A stretch of 62,273 bases of DNA from contig JAZRZH010000024.1 in assembly GCA_045601245.1 (NCBI GenBank), positions 1 to 62,273 on the forward strand, given 5' to 3'. The number at the start of each line of letters is the position of its first letter. Positions within the stretch are counted from its first letter, which is position 1. This document shows positions 48,521 to 56,628 of the stretch, piece by piece. The DNA is from Cacconaster sp045601245. Lineage in GTDB: Bacteria; Bacteroidota; Bacteroidia; Bacteroidales; UBA932. A program made the translations under genes and the position numbers. The notes beneath the pieces were generated by a model, which was given only the letters and a program-made list of their open reading frames with translations, was not told where the DNA came from and did no database searches.

Positions 48521-48910
48521 TTAACGCTTGCTGAACTGGAAGCGTCTACGTGCACCAGGCTGGCCAGGCTTCTTTCTCTCGACCTCGCGGGCATCGCGGG
48601 TGAGGAAGCCGTTGGACTTCAATACAGGGCGGTATGCCTCTGCATCAACCTTACAAAGGGCGCGGGCGATAGCGAGGCGGAGAGCTTCTGCCTGACCTTT
48701 GATTCCACCACCGTCAAGGTTAGCCTTGATGTCGAATGATGCGGAGGTCTCTGTGAGCTCGAGAGCCTGCTTTGCAATGTAACGGAGGGTATCCTCTTTG
48801 AAATACTCGTCGAGGGTGCGGCCGTTGATTGTGATGTTGCCTTTACCTGTGCTTAAATAAACGCGAGCGACAGCTGATTTACGTCTTCCAAGGGCGTTGA
48901 TTACTTCCAT
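48521..48910 (-). CDS. rpsI: 30S ribosomal protein S9
   Basis: The 129-residue S9 starts MEVINALGRRKSAVARVYLS and has GGGIKGQAEALRLAIARAL. The C-terminal RRRFQFSKR reaches the P-site tRNA in the ribosome. It follows rplM by 7 bp. Confidence 0.97.
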   Translation of the reverse strand: MEVINALGRRKSAVARVYLSTGKGNITINGRTLDEYFKEDTLRYIAKQALELTETSASFDIKANLDGGGIKGQAEALRLAIARALCKVDAEAYRPVLKSNGFLTRDAREVERKKPGQPGARRRFQFSKR

Positions 48911-48917
48911 GCTCTGT

Positions 48918-49370
48918 TTAGATTTCGTTTAACGTAATAGTTCTAGGTTTCTGAGCCTCGTGAGGATGCTCGCTGCCTGCATATACATACAGGTTGCCGA
49001 AGATTTTGTCACCGAGACGGTTCTTAGGGAGCATGCCTCTTACAGCGTGTTCTACTACTGCTGTCGGCTTGCTTGCCATCAGGGCCTTAGGGTTGGTGAA
49101 ACGCTGTCCTCCCGGATAACCGGTGTGACGAGTGTAAACCTTGTCTGTGAATTTCTTGCCTGTGAGGCGAACCTTGTCTGCGTTGATGATGATGACATTG
49201 TCACCGCAATCCACGTGAGGAGTGAAGTTCGGCTTGTTCTTGCCGCGGAGTACGACGGCAACACGGGAAGCCAGACGTCCAAGGACCTGATCGGTGGCAT
49301 CGATTACCAGCCACTCTTTGGTGACGGTAGCTGCGTTAGCCGAAATGGTCTTGTAACTTAATGTGTCCAC
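48918..49370 (-). CDS. rplM: 50S ribosomal protein L13
   Basis: The 150-residue L13 has WLVIDATDQVLGRLASRVAV, GDNVIIINADKVRLTGKK, YTRHTGYPGG and the end YAGSEHPHEAQKPR. First gene of the rplM-rpsI-rpsB-tsf operon, with a leader hairpin and promoter upstream. Confidence 0.97.
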   Translation of the reverse strand: MDTLSYKTISANAATVTKEWLVIDATDQVLGRLASRVAVVLRGKNKPNFTPHVDCGDNVIIINADKVRLTGKKFTDKVYTRHTGYPGGQRFTNPKALMASKPTAVVEHAVRGMLPKNRLGDKIFGNLYVYAGSEHPHEAQKPRTITLNEI

Positions 49371-49411
49371 TTTGTTGATTTTTAGGTTAATACGTTAATT
49401 TTGTTCACAAT

Positions 49412-49438
49412 TCCCCATTTTGGGGAGCCGCAAAGATA
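49412..49438 (-). promoter_or_regulatory. Promoter and leader hairpin of the rplM operon
   Basis: The minus strand reads TATCTTTG (49431-49438), then CGGCTCCCCAAAATGGGGA. The CCCC/GGGG stem (49412-49426) is at the 5' end of the transcript, exactly as at the rplC promoter. The -33 box is weak. Confidence 0.5.
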
Positions 49439-49476
49439 ATCATTATTTCCGAATATCCCATAATCCTTTGATTTTT

Positions 49477-49639
49477 AGAATCATTTTTGAAATGATTGAT
49501 TTAAGATATTACTTTAGATTTTTCAGATGCTTTCGCAGAATTACGAAGGAGCAATGGGGTTCCATTGTAACTGAGGAATACTGCGGAAACAGTGAAAAAG
49601 ATATGTAATAGAAAATTGAATCATTTCAAAACAGATTCT
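49477..49639 (-). mobile_element. MITE-like inverted-repeat element, full copy B
   Basis: A 163-bp element in the opposite orientation to copy A at 5207-5370 and about 82% identical to it by hand alignment. It ends TTTCAAAACAGATTCT at 49639 and keeps the central CAATGG/CCATTG palindrome (49552-49567). It lies between the divergent rplM and dusB transcription units. A further half end, AGAATCTATTTTGAA, starts at the next base (49640-49654), forming a tail-to-tail junction. Confidence 0.75.
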
Positions 49640-49731
49640 AGAATCTATTTTGAATAAAAACTACTCCCAACCGTTCAAAACCCGTGAATATCTTTTGCCG
49701 TGGCACCGGCGCTGCGCCCTGATTTTCACTT

Positions 49732-49739
49732 TATATTTG
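49732..49739 (+). promoter_or_regulatory. Promoter -7 element of the dusB operon
   Basis: TATATTTG ends only 6 bp before ATG 49746. Transcription would begin at or within a base or two of the start codon, so the mRNA is predicted to be leaderless. Confidence 0.5.
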
Positions 49740-49745
49740 TAGATT

Positions 49746-50720
49746 ATGAAAATTGGACAAATAGACCTTGGCGAAAGGCCGGTGTTCCTGGCCCCGATGG
49801 AGGATGTCACCGACCCGTCGTTCAGATATATCTGCAAGGAATACGGTGCGGATATGATGTACACGGAGTTCATCTCGTCCGACGGGCTGATCCGCGATGC
49901 GGCCAAGACCATCGCCAAAATGCAGGTGTACGACTATGAGCGGCCGATAGGCATACAGCTCTACGGCCACATTCCCGACGCGATAGTCGATGCCGCAGTG
50001 CGTGCGGAAGCCGCCGGCCCGGATCTGCTGGATATCAATTTCGGCTGTCCCGTCAACAAGATTGCGCGGCGCGGTGCGGGCAGCGGGATGATGCGCGAGC
50101 CGGACAAGATGGTGGAGATCACCCGCAGGGTGGTGGAGGCGGTCACGGTTCCGGTCACCGTCAAGACGCGTCTCGGATGGGACGAGGATTCGAAGATCAT
50201 CGTGGAGTTGGCGGAGCGCCTGCAGGACGTTGGCATCGCCGCCCTGACCATACACGGCCGTACAAGGCAGCAGATGTACAAGGGCGAGGCCGACTGGACT
50301 CTGATCGGCGAGGTGAAGCGCAATCCGCGCATGCATATCCCGATCATCGGCAATGGCGACATCACGACCCCTCAGCGTGCCAAGGAGTGCTTCGACCGCT
50401 ACGGTGTGGACGGCATAATGATCGGCCGCGCAAGCTTCGGCCATCCGTGGATTTTCCGGGAGGTGAAGCATTATCTCGCCACTGGCGAAATCCTTCCTCC
50501 GATGAGTGTGGCGGACAGGGTGGAGCTGGCGAAGCGCCATCTGTCAAAATCGCTCGAGACAAAGGGGGAGAAGGTGGGCATCCTAGAGATGCGGAGGCAT
50601 CTCTCCTGCTATTTCAAGGGTCTGGACAATTTCAAGGAGACGAGACTCAAACTGGTAACATTGACATCTCCGGAGGAGCTTTTTGCGACCCTGGACTACA
50701 TAAAAGACAATTGGCAATAG
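49746..50720 (+). CDS. dusB: tRNA-dihydrouridine synthase
   Basis: The 324-residue flavoenzyme reduces specific uridines in tRNA. Visible blocks are VFLAPMEDVTDPSFR, DINFGCPVNKIARRGAGSGM (catalytic Cys101), VTVKTRLGWD, LTIHGRTRQQMYKG and IPIIGNGDITTP. Assignment to the DusB branch is by overall resemblance. It is the first gene of dusB-lpxK-pepP-pepC, with 4 bp to lpxK. Confidence 0.9.
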   Translation: MKIGQIDLGERPVFLAPMEDVTDPSFRYICKEYGADMMYTEFISSDGLIRDAAKTIAKMQVYDYERPIGIQLYGHIPDAIVDAAVRAEAAGPDLLDINFGCPVNKIARRGAGSGMMREPDKMVEITRRVVEAVTVPVTVKTRLGWDEDSKIIVELAERLQDVGIAALTIHGRTRQQMYKGEADWTLIGEVKRNPRMHIPIIGNGDITTPQRAKECFDRYGVDGIMIGRASFGHPWIFREVKHYLATGEILPPMSVADRVELAKRHLSKSLETKGEKVGILEMRRHLSCYFKGLDNFKETRLKLVTLTSPEELFATLDYIKDNWQ

Positions 50721-50724
50721 AGAA

Positions 50725-51750
50725 ATGATAAGCAAAGCACTGTTTTTTCCATATTACGTCACCCTGAAGATCAGACACAGGCTTTATGACAAGGGCAAGA
50801 TCAAGTCGTATTCCTACGACGTCCCGGTGATCTGCGTCGGCAACGTCACCGTGGGCGGAACGGGCAAGACTCCGATGACCGAATACGCCGTCAGGGTGTA
50901 TTCTGAGAAATATGACCGTATCGCAGTCCTTTCGATGGGCTACAAGCGCAAGGGAAGGGGATTCAGGCTGGTAAAGCCGGACGACGCAGTCGAGGATGTG
51001 GGCGATGAGCCGCTCCAGATCAAGAAGAAGTTCTCGGATATCACCGTTGCAATCGACCGCAACCGCCGCCGCGGCATAGAGAATCTTCTCGCGCTGGACG
51101 AGAAGCCGGATGTCATCATCCTGGATGACGGATTCCAGCGCAGGGAGATCACCCCTTCGAAGAACATCTTCCTGGTGGACTACAACCGCCCAATATTCAA
51201 GGACGAGCTGCTGCCGATGGGCCGTCTCCGCGACCTGCCCGACCAGATCCGCCGCGCCGGGGCCGTGGTCATCACAAAGTGTCCGGAATACATCGACGAA
51301 TGGGATCGTGAGAAGATGCGCAAGCTCACCCGCGTCAACCCGGAGCAGGATCTCTATTTCGCGAAGATCAAATATTGTCAGCCGAAGCCGATATTCGAGG
51401 AGTTCGGCGACAACAGGTACATCTATTCGAAGAGCGTCTTCCTTTTCACCGGGGTCGCGAATCCTCGCCCTCTCGAGGAATGGCTCTGCGGCTCGTATGA
51501 CCATATCACCCACGAGAAATTCCCTGACCATCACAAATACACATTCGCCGACATACGCAAGATCCGCAGTTATGCGGAGCGCAACCCGCTCTCATTATTG
51601 CTTACCACCGAAAAGGACGCCCAGCGCCTCAAGGGCAACAGGCACATCACCGATGCGATGAAGGTCAGGATGTACTACCTTCCGGTCGAAGTCGAGTTCC
51701 TTACATACGAAGAAACTCAGCGTTTCAATCAATATCTCCTCGAAAAATAA
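50725..51750 (+). CDS. lpxK: Tetraacyldisaccharide 4'-kinase
   Basis: The 341-residue protein phosphorylates the lipid A precursor at the inner membrane. The unusual P-loop GNVTVGGTGKTPMTE is at residues 39-53, and VIILDDGFQRREI is the second family motif. A hydrophobic N-terminus (MISKALFFPYYVTL) associates with the membrane. Its presence confirms an LPS-making cell. Fits in the operon with 4-bp and 12-bp gaps. Confidence 0.93.
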   Translation: MISKALFFPYYVTLKIRHRLYDKGKIKSYSYDVPVICVGNVTVGGTGKTPMTEYAVRVYSEKYDRIAVLSMGYKRKGRGFRLVKPDDAVEDVGDEPLQIKKKFSDITVAIDRNRRRGIENLLALDEKPDVIILDDGFQRREITPSKNIFLVDYNRPIFKDELLPMGRLRDLPDQIRRAGAVVITKCPEYIDEWDREKMRKLTRVNPEQDLYFAKIKYCQPKPIFEEFGDNRYIYSKSVFLFTGVANPRPLEEWLCGSYDHITHEKFPDHHKYTFADIRKIRSYAERNPLSLLLTTEKDAQRLKGNRHITDAMKVRMYYLPVEVEFLTYEETQRFNQYLLEK

Positions 51751-51762
51751 TATCTTTACAAT

Positions 51763-53157
51763 ATGTTTGACAAATCGGTTTATATAGCAAGAAGGCGGGT
51801 CCTCACATCAAAGGTCTCATCCGGTGTGATCCTCCTTATGGGCAACAGTGAGTCAAGTCTCAACTATGCCGCAAATGAATATCTGTTCCGTCAGGACAGT
51901 ACGTTCCTCTACTATTTCGGCCTTGACAAGCCTGATGTCGCAGCCGTCATCGACCTTGATAGCGGCCGCGAGATAATGTTCGGCGACGACGTGGATATAG
52001 ACGATATCATCTGGATGGGTCCGCAGCCGCTGCTGAAGGACCAGGCCGCAGAGGTGGGTGTCAGCGAAAGCGCTCCTTATGCCAAGCTTGCCGATTATCT
52101 GCAGGATGCGCAGAAGAAGGGCAGGAAGATCCATTTCATCCCGCAGTACCGCGACCGCAATATGATTTATCTCAACCAGGTGCTCGGCATCCCGTTCGCA
52201 GGGATGAAGGAGGCCGCCAGCCTCGAGCTCATCCTCGCTGTAGTAAGCCAGCGCCTCATCAAGGAGCCTTGCGAGATTGCGGAGATAGACAGGGCCTGCG
52301 ACCTCGGATATGCGATGCATTACACCGCAATGAAGATGATGAAGCCGGGAATGGTGGAGCAGGAACTTGTCGGCGTGATGGAGGGTGTCTGCCTCTCCGG
52401 CGGATATATGACCTCTTTCCCGACAATCCTCTCACAGCACGGTGAGACCCTTCACAACCACTGCCACAGCGGCATTCTGACCGACGGCAAGCTCTGCGTC
52501 ATCGATGCCGGCGCCGAAATCGCATCGCATTACGCATCCGACTTCACCCGCACCCTCCCTTGCGGCGGCAAATTCACCCAGAAGCAGAAGGATATCTATA
52601 CAATCGTTGCCACCGCCAATAATTTCGCACGAGAAATGGCCCGTCCTGGCCTTACGTACAAAGACGTGCATCTGGGCGCGAGCAAGATTATCGTCCAGGG
52701 CCTCAAGAACCTCGGCCTCGTGCACGGCGACGTTGACGAGATGGTCGCAGCGGGCGTACAGGGCCTCTTCATGCCTCACGGCCTCGGCCACAATATGGGC
52801 CTCGACGTACACGATATGGAGAATCTCGGCGAGAACAATGTCGGTTATGCCCCGGGTCAGGAGCGCGCGAAGCAGCTTGGCCTCGGTTCCCTCCGCATGG
52901 CACGCGAACTCGAGCCGGGTCAGGTCATCACCGACGAGCCTGGCATCTATTTCATCCCGGCCCTCATTGAGAAATGGAAGAATGAAGGCACCAATGCACA
53001 GTACGTGGACTTCGCGCGTCTGGAGTCTTATTACGATTTTGGCGGAATCCGCCTCGAGGACGACATCCTGATCACTGAGAATGGCGCCCGCCTGCTCGGT
53101 CACAAGCGTCTTCCGATCACCGTGGAGGATGTCGAGGAAGAGATGAAAAACAACTAA
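51763..53157 (+). CDS. pepP: Xaa-Pro aminopeptidase (M24B)
   Basis: The 464-residue protein has an N-terminal creatinase-like domain and a C-terminal pita-bread metallopeptidase. Metal-binding segments are LCVIDAGAEI, SDFTRTLPC, PHGLGHNMGLDVHD, VITDEPGIYF and GIRLEDD. It removes N-terminal residues preceding proline; two manganese ions are usual. No signal peptide, so cytoplasmic. The length is a little above the E. coli enzyme. Confidence 0.9.
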   Translation: MFDKSVYIARRRVLTSKVSSGVILLMGNSESSLNYAANEYLFRQDSTFLYYFGLDKPDVAAVIDLDSGREIMFGDDVDIDDIIWMGPQPLLKDQAAEVGVSESAPYAKLADYLQDAQKKGRKIHFIPQYRDRNMIYLNQVLGIPFAGMKEAASLELILAVVSQRLIKEPCEIAEIDRACDLGYAMHYTAMKMMKPGMVEQELVGVMEGVCLSGGYMTSFPTILSQHGETLHNHCHSGILTDGKLCVIDAGAEIASHYASDFTRTLPCGGKFTQKQKDIYTIVATANNFAREMARPGLTYKDVHLGASKIIVQGLKNLGLVHGDVDEMVAAGVQGLFMPHGLGHNMGLDVHDMENLGENNVGYAPGQERAKQLGLGSLRMARELEPGQVITDEPGIYFIPALIEKWKNEGTNAQYVDFARLESYYDFGGIRLEDDILITENGARLLGHKRLPITVEDVEEEMKNN

Positions 53158-53169
53158 CAACACTACGAT

Positions 53170-54546
53170 ATGAAAAAAGCAATACTTATCGCAGCCGCTG
53201 CGCTCCTGTCTATCGGAGCCGGCGCACAGACCATCGGCGAGAATGAACTCAAGGAGATCCAGGGCAGCTTCGTCAAGGACCCTGCAACCGTGGCAATCCA
53301 GAACATCCTCAGCCACAACACCGATATCAACACCCTTGCCTCCAACCTCTCCAACGAAGGCAAGCTGGATACTTACTTCAAATACAACGTTGACGTGAAG
53401 GGCATCACCAACCAGCGCAGCTCGGGCCGCTGCTGGCTCTTCGCCTCACTCAACGAGCTCCGACCTATGGCAGCGAAGAAATTCAACGTGAAGGAATTCT
53501 ATTTCTCACAGAATTTCTGCTCATTTTGGGACCTCTTCGAGAAATCCAATCTCTTCCTCGAGAACATCATCCGCACTGCCGGCAAGGAAGCGACTGACCG
53601 CGAGGTCGAGACTTACCTCAAGTCCCCTGTGGGTGACGGCGGCGTATGGAACCTCTTCGTTGACGTGGCTGAGAAGTACGGCGTGGTGCCTGCAGACGTA
53701 ATGCCTGAGACAGCGCATTCCAACAGCACCGGCAACATGCGCAAGATACTCAACGAAAAGCTCCGCGACGGAGCGTGGACACTCCGCCAGATGCGCGCTG
53801 ACGGCGCAAAGGAGAAGGCCCTCCGCGAAGAGAAGATAGAGATTATGAAGCAGGTCTATCGCATCCTCGCCCTCTCGCTCGGCGAACCTCCTGTGGAGTT
53901 CACCTGGAAATACGTTGACAAGGACGGCAAGCAGCAGGTCATCAAGAGCACCCCTAAGGAATTCTACGCAAGTGTGGCTCCTAAGGACTTCAATATGAAG
54001 ACCATGGTGATGATTATGAATGACCCTACCCGCGAATACTACAAGCTCTACGACATCCAGAACTACCGCAATACCTACGAAGGTTTCAACTGGATATACC
54101 TCAATCTCCCTAACGATGAGATCAAGGAGATGGCGCTCGCATCCATCAAGGACAACAGACCTCTCTACATCTCCTGCGACGTAGGCAAGTACGCAAGCCG
54201 CGAGGACGGCTGGCTCGACCTCAATCTCTACGACTACCAGTCACTCTACGGCATCACCATCAATATGGACAAGAAGGCGCGCATCCTCACCCGTCAGAGC
54301 GGTTCTTCACACGCAATGCTCCTCGTGGCATGCGACACTGACGAGAACGACAAGCCTGTGAAGTGGAAGTTCGAGAACAGCTGGGGCGCATCGTCCGGCA
54401 ACAACGGTTATATGATTCTTACCGACGAATGGTTCGACGAATACCTCTTCCGCATCGTCGTGGACAAGAAATATATGCCGGAAAAGCTCCTCAAGCTCCT
54501 CAAGCAGAAGCCTGTCCAGGTGCCTGTATGGGATTATATGAACTAA
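53170..54546 (+). CDS. pepC: Secreted C1 family aminopeptidase C/bleomycin hydrolase-like (copy 1)
   Basis: The 458-residue protein has a signal peptide ending GAQ (residue 20). The papain-type site is present: NQRSSGRCWLFAS (Gln82, Cys88), GSSHAMLLVACD (His) and FENSWGAS (Asn). It ends VPVWDYMN, a PepC-like C-terminus reaching the active site. Classical PepC is cytoplasmic; the signal peptide implies a periplasmic or secreted form that trims peptides. A close paralog lies 3 kb away at 57529. Last gene of the operon; a terminator follows. Confidence 0.88.
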   Translation: MKKAILIAAAALLSIGAGAQTIGENELKEIQGSFVKDPATVAIQNILSHNTDINTLASNLSNEGKLDTYFKYNVDVKGITNQRSSGRCWLFASLNELRPMAAKKFNVKEFYFSQNFCSFWDLFEKSNLFLENIIRTAGKEATDREVETYLKSPVGDGGVWNLFVDVAEKYGVVPADVMPETAHSNSTGNMRKILNEKLRDGAWTLRQMRADGAKEKALREEKIEIMKQVYRILALSLGEPPVEFTWKYVDKDGKQQVIKSTPKEFYASVAPKDFNMKTMVMIMNDPTREYYKLYDIQNYRNTYEGFNWIYLNLPNDEIKEMALASIKDNRPLYISCDVGKYASREDGWLDLNLYDYQSLYGITINMDKKARILTRQSGSSHAMLLVACDTDENDKPVKWKFENSWGASSGNNGYMILTDEWFDEYLFRIVVDKKYMPEKLLKLLKQKPVQVPVWDYMN

Positions 54547-54653
54547 AGCTTCGCGAGAGCGGCTCGGCTCGGTCCGGCCCGGTGCGGTGCGCTGAGCGGC
54601 CCGGTCCGGCTCTGCGTTGGCTCGCTGAGTGCCGGCTGACAGCCTTTTGACAT

Positions 54654-54685
54654 AGTTCACCCGCGTCGTCTGGCGCGGGTGAACT
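54654..54685 (+). terminator. Terminator after pepC copy 1
   Basis: AGTTCACCCGCG and CGCGGGTGAACT pair around an 8-nt loop, followed by TGTTTTTG. The DNA between the stop codon and this hairpin is very GC-rich with short CGGCTCGG/CGGTCCGG repeats. Confidence 0.7.
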
Positions 54686-54714
54686 TGTTTTTGTGGGAGA
54701 CGTGGATATGCGAT

Positions 54715-54895
54715 GCACAAAATCGCCGTTTTTGTGCGGGAAAATCCTTGCAAAAGCCGATACTGCCAGCGTTCCCGATCAGCAGGGCTGCAGCCTGCGG
54801 CTATGAGTGCTGCCGACGTGCAAATCCGCGCCTTTTTGCACTTTGCCAGTCAATAATATGGTGATCGAAGTGCGAATCAGGGGGTATTTGCACTT
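54715..54895. repeat. Three related GTGCAAA-type hairpins
   Basis: GCACAAAA/TTTTTGTGC (54715-54737), GTGCAAA/TTTGCAC (54818-54841) and AAGTGCGAAT/ATTTGCACTT (54868-54895) are three imperfect copies of one small inverted repeat with GC-rich loops. They differ from the REP and MITE families. No gene is present in the stretch 54547-54940. Confidence 0.55.
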
Positions 54896-54940
54896 GACTG
54901 CGCGTTCCTCACGCCGGTAGTGGGGCTGTGCTACCTGATA

Positions 54941-55400
54941 TCAAGGGTCCTCAGGCGAGGGTTCTTGGGGCCCAGGGGCTGAAATCGAGCATTGGGTGAC
55001 GGCTACCGACCGTGGATGGTCTTCTGGCGAGGGTGCTTGGAACCGAAGGGCTGAAATCGAGCTTTGGGTGTCGCTGACCGGCCCTGGATGGTCTTCTGAG
55101 TGGGTGTGCCGCGACCCAGGGGCTGAAATCGAGCATTGGGTGCCGCCGACAGGCCGTAGAGGGCCTTCTAGCGAGGGTTCTTGGAACCCAAGGGCTGAAA
55201 TCGAGCATTGGGTGTCGCTGACCGGCCGTAGAGGGCCTTCTGGCGAGGGTTCTTGGGACCCAAGGTCCGAAATCGAGCATTGGGTGCCGCCGACCGGCCC
55301 TGGATGGCCTTCTGGCGAGGGTGCTTGAGACCCAAGGGCCGAAATCGAGCTTTGGGTTTCGCCGACAGGCCGTAGAGGGTCTTCTGGCATGGGTCCTTGG
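54941..55400. repeat. 72-bp tandem repeat array, about 6.3 units
   Basis: Units share GGCTGAAATCGAGCATTGGG, then a variable CCGGCCGTAGAGGGCC-like block, then TTCTGGCGAGGGTTCTTGG. Because 72 is a multiple of three, several frames stay open. The longest, 149 codons on the minus strand (55390 to 54941), encodes six 24-residue units of the form TQCSISALGSQEPSPEG. I see no signal peptide or ribosome-binding site, so coding is doubtful. Confidence 0.8.
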
Positions 55401-55445
55401 AACCCATATAATGAAGTCTACTTCTATATTGACGACATATTAATT

Positions 55446-55519
55446 AAGAAGGCTAAGAAATAAATCCTTAGCCTTCTTCTTCCCCACCTTCGCAAGGTGG
55501 TCTCAGCGTTATATCTCCC
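55446..55519 (-). ncRNA. Candidate small RNA with own promoter and terminator hairpin
   Basis: A consensus promoter directs transcription into a 74-nt stretch: GGGAGATATAACGC, a CCACCTT-GCG-AAGGTGG hairpin, GGGAAGAAG, then an AAGAAGGCTAAG/CTTAGCCTTCTT hairpin whose stem ends in a U-rich arm. No protein frame is evident. It could be a stand-alone small RNA or a leader running into the tandem repeats. I cannot match it to 6S, SRP, RNase P or tmRNA. Confidence 0.5.
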
Positions 55520-55525
55520 GCACTG

Positions 55526-55554
55526 CAAATATACAAATAATTCTTAAATCCAAA
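55526..55554 (-). promoter_or_regulatory. Promoter of the candidate small RNA
   Basis: The minus strand reads TTTG (55551-55554), 17 bp, then TATATTTG (55526-55533). Both elements match the Bacteroidetes consensus. Confidence 0.6.
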
Positions 55555-55572
55555 CAATAATGAATGAAAAAA

Positions 55573-55761
55573 TTATAAGTCTACATCTTGCTTCATAAAC
55601 TTAAAGAAACCGTTGAGTACAATTGCAGCAAGCCCGACCACATTGGCTGTTGCAGTTCCTAAAAATGCGCAAATAGCGGTATCGCTCAAATGATAACATC
55701 TGTTATTCCTTAGCAATACGATGGAGATTAGAACCACCCAGAAAATTATCAATAATGGAGT
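55573..55761 (-). pseudogene. Truncated two-helix membrane protein remnant
   Basis: A 62-codon open stretch, closed upstream by TGA at 55762-55764 and with no usable start, reads LLIIFWVVLISIVLLRNN, then AICAFLGTATANVVGLAAIV and ends KFMKQDVDL. Two hydrophobic helices and the LGTATANVVGL pattern resemble the C-terminus of small conserved Bacteroidales membrane proteins of unknown function. The 5' part is missing, so it is a decayed gene. Confidence 0.5.
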
Positions 55762-55812
55762 TCATAGGACAGAAACAGCAGATATATCTTCAGTGAACTC
55801 CCTTCGTGCTCA

Positions 55813-56013
55813 GGCGGGCTAAAGCCCTGCTGCTCGGGCCGCGGGCATCAAAATGCCCGCTGTAAACACCCTCGCGACCGGCGGGCTAAAGCCCTGCTGC
55901 TCGGGCCGCGGGCATCAAAATGCCCGCTGTAAACCCGCTCGCGACCGGCGGGCTAAAGCCCTGCTGCTCGGGCCGCGGGCATCAAAATGCCCGCTGTAAA
56001 CACCCTCGCGACC
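55813..56013. repeat. 67-bp tandem repeat, three nearly identical copies
   Basis: Units start at 55813, 55880 and 55947 with GGCGGGCTAAAGCCC. Each holds two small hairpins (GGGCT-AA-AGCCC and GCGGGCAT-CAAA-ATGCCCGC) and ends CCCTCGCGACC. The copies differ by only a few bases, so the expansion is recent. The period is not a multiple of three and no frame stays open usefully. Confidence 0.85.
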
Positions 56014-56054
56014 CCGCAATCGTTTTCGCCTCGAATGAGTCCGCGCCGGGCGGC

Positions 56055-56164
56055 CACAGAATACGTGTAGGCTGCTTCTGAGCGATTCTGTGTCCGAAAA
56101 CAAGCCAATTTTGGCAGAATTGCTGCCACAGAATCATTCCTGGGCGCTTCAGGTGTATTCTGTG
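56055..56164. repeat. Paired CACAGAAT/ATTCTGTG inverted repeats
   Basis: CACAGAAT at 56055 and 56127 pairs with ATTCTGTG at 56085 and 56157, giving two hairpin-capable units 72 bp apart. Nothing coding is visible between 56014 and 56203. Confidence 0.45.
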
Positions 56165-56203
56165 GCGAAAAATGGAATCGGTACCGCCAAGTAGAACTTG
56201 CCG

Positions 56204-56623
56204 CTAAAAAACTTCAATCTGTATTATCGATTCCTTAGTTTCTTCATCGAAGATCAGCAAATTGTAGTTTCTGGTGTCAGTGCTGTCAAGTTTGATGATA
56301 TAATATCCTTTGTGGAAGGGCTCCCTGTATGACTCAAGACTTTTCAAAAGGGCAGTTGACTGAGCAGTGACAGGCAATTCATTCGCCCCGTTGTCGAGCA
56401 TCTGCCTGATGAAATCATCAACCGCCTCTTCTGATGCCGCAGAAAATGACAGTCGAGCGTAAAACTCGCCGTCTCCATTCGGTAACCATTGCTCATTGCG
56501 TTCCACCACGGTGTACTTTATGTTCCGCAAATCCAGACCCATACTGCTATAGGCCGACTCCATCCTTCCCTGGCAGGAACACGCAAAAACAATGGAAATG
56601 AGAATCGACGCTAATCTATTTAT
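56204..56623 (-). CDS. Small lipoprotein, start codon apparently lost or non-canonical
   Basis: The only ATG in frame (56563) gives 119 residues beginning inside the protein. The frame continues upstream as NRLASILISIVFACSCQGR, a clear lipoprotein signal with lipobox Cys. It reaches ATA at 56623 and then runs into a MITE-like end sequence at 56629-56645. The natural start may have been removed by that repeat, or a rare start is used. The mature part has LRNIKYTVVERNEQWLPNG and YYIIKLDSTDTRNYNLLIF and matches no family I know. The gene may be silent. Confidence 0.5.
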   Translation of the reverse strand: MNRLASILISIVFACSCQGRMESAYSSMGLDLRNIKYTVVERNEQWLPNGDGEFYARLSFSAASEEAVDDFIRQMLDNGANELPVTAQSTALLKSLESYREPFHKGYYIIKLDSTDTRNYNLLIFDEETKESIIQIEVF

Positions 56624-56628
56624 ATGAA

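Noticed and set aside
49420..49608. 62-codon ORF through MITE copy B
   Set aside because: Short frames appear in the AT-rich element, but copy A does not preserve an equivalent frame, so coding is unlikely.
54941..55390. 149-codon minus-strand ORF of 24-residue repeats as a normal gene
   Set aside because: The frame is open because the tandem period is a multiple of three and other frames are also open. No signal, ribosome-binding site or homology was seen. Kept as a repeat array.
55446..55519. TPP riboswitch (CGCTGAGACC resembles part of the THI box)
   Set aside because: The rest of the THI element is missing and no thiamine gene follows.
54941..56013. CRISPR array
   Set aside because: The units are contiguous and similar throughout. 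There are no unique spacers of constant length and no cas genes.
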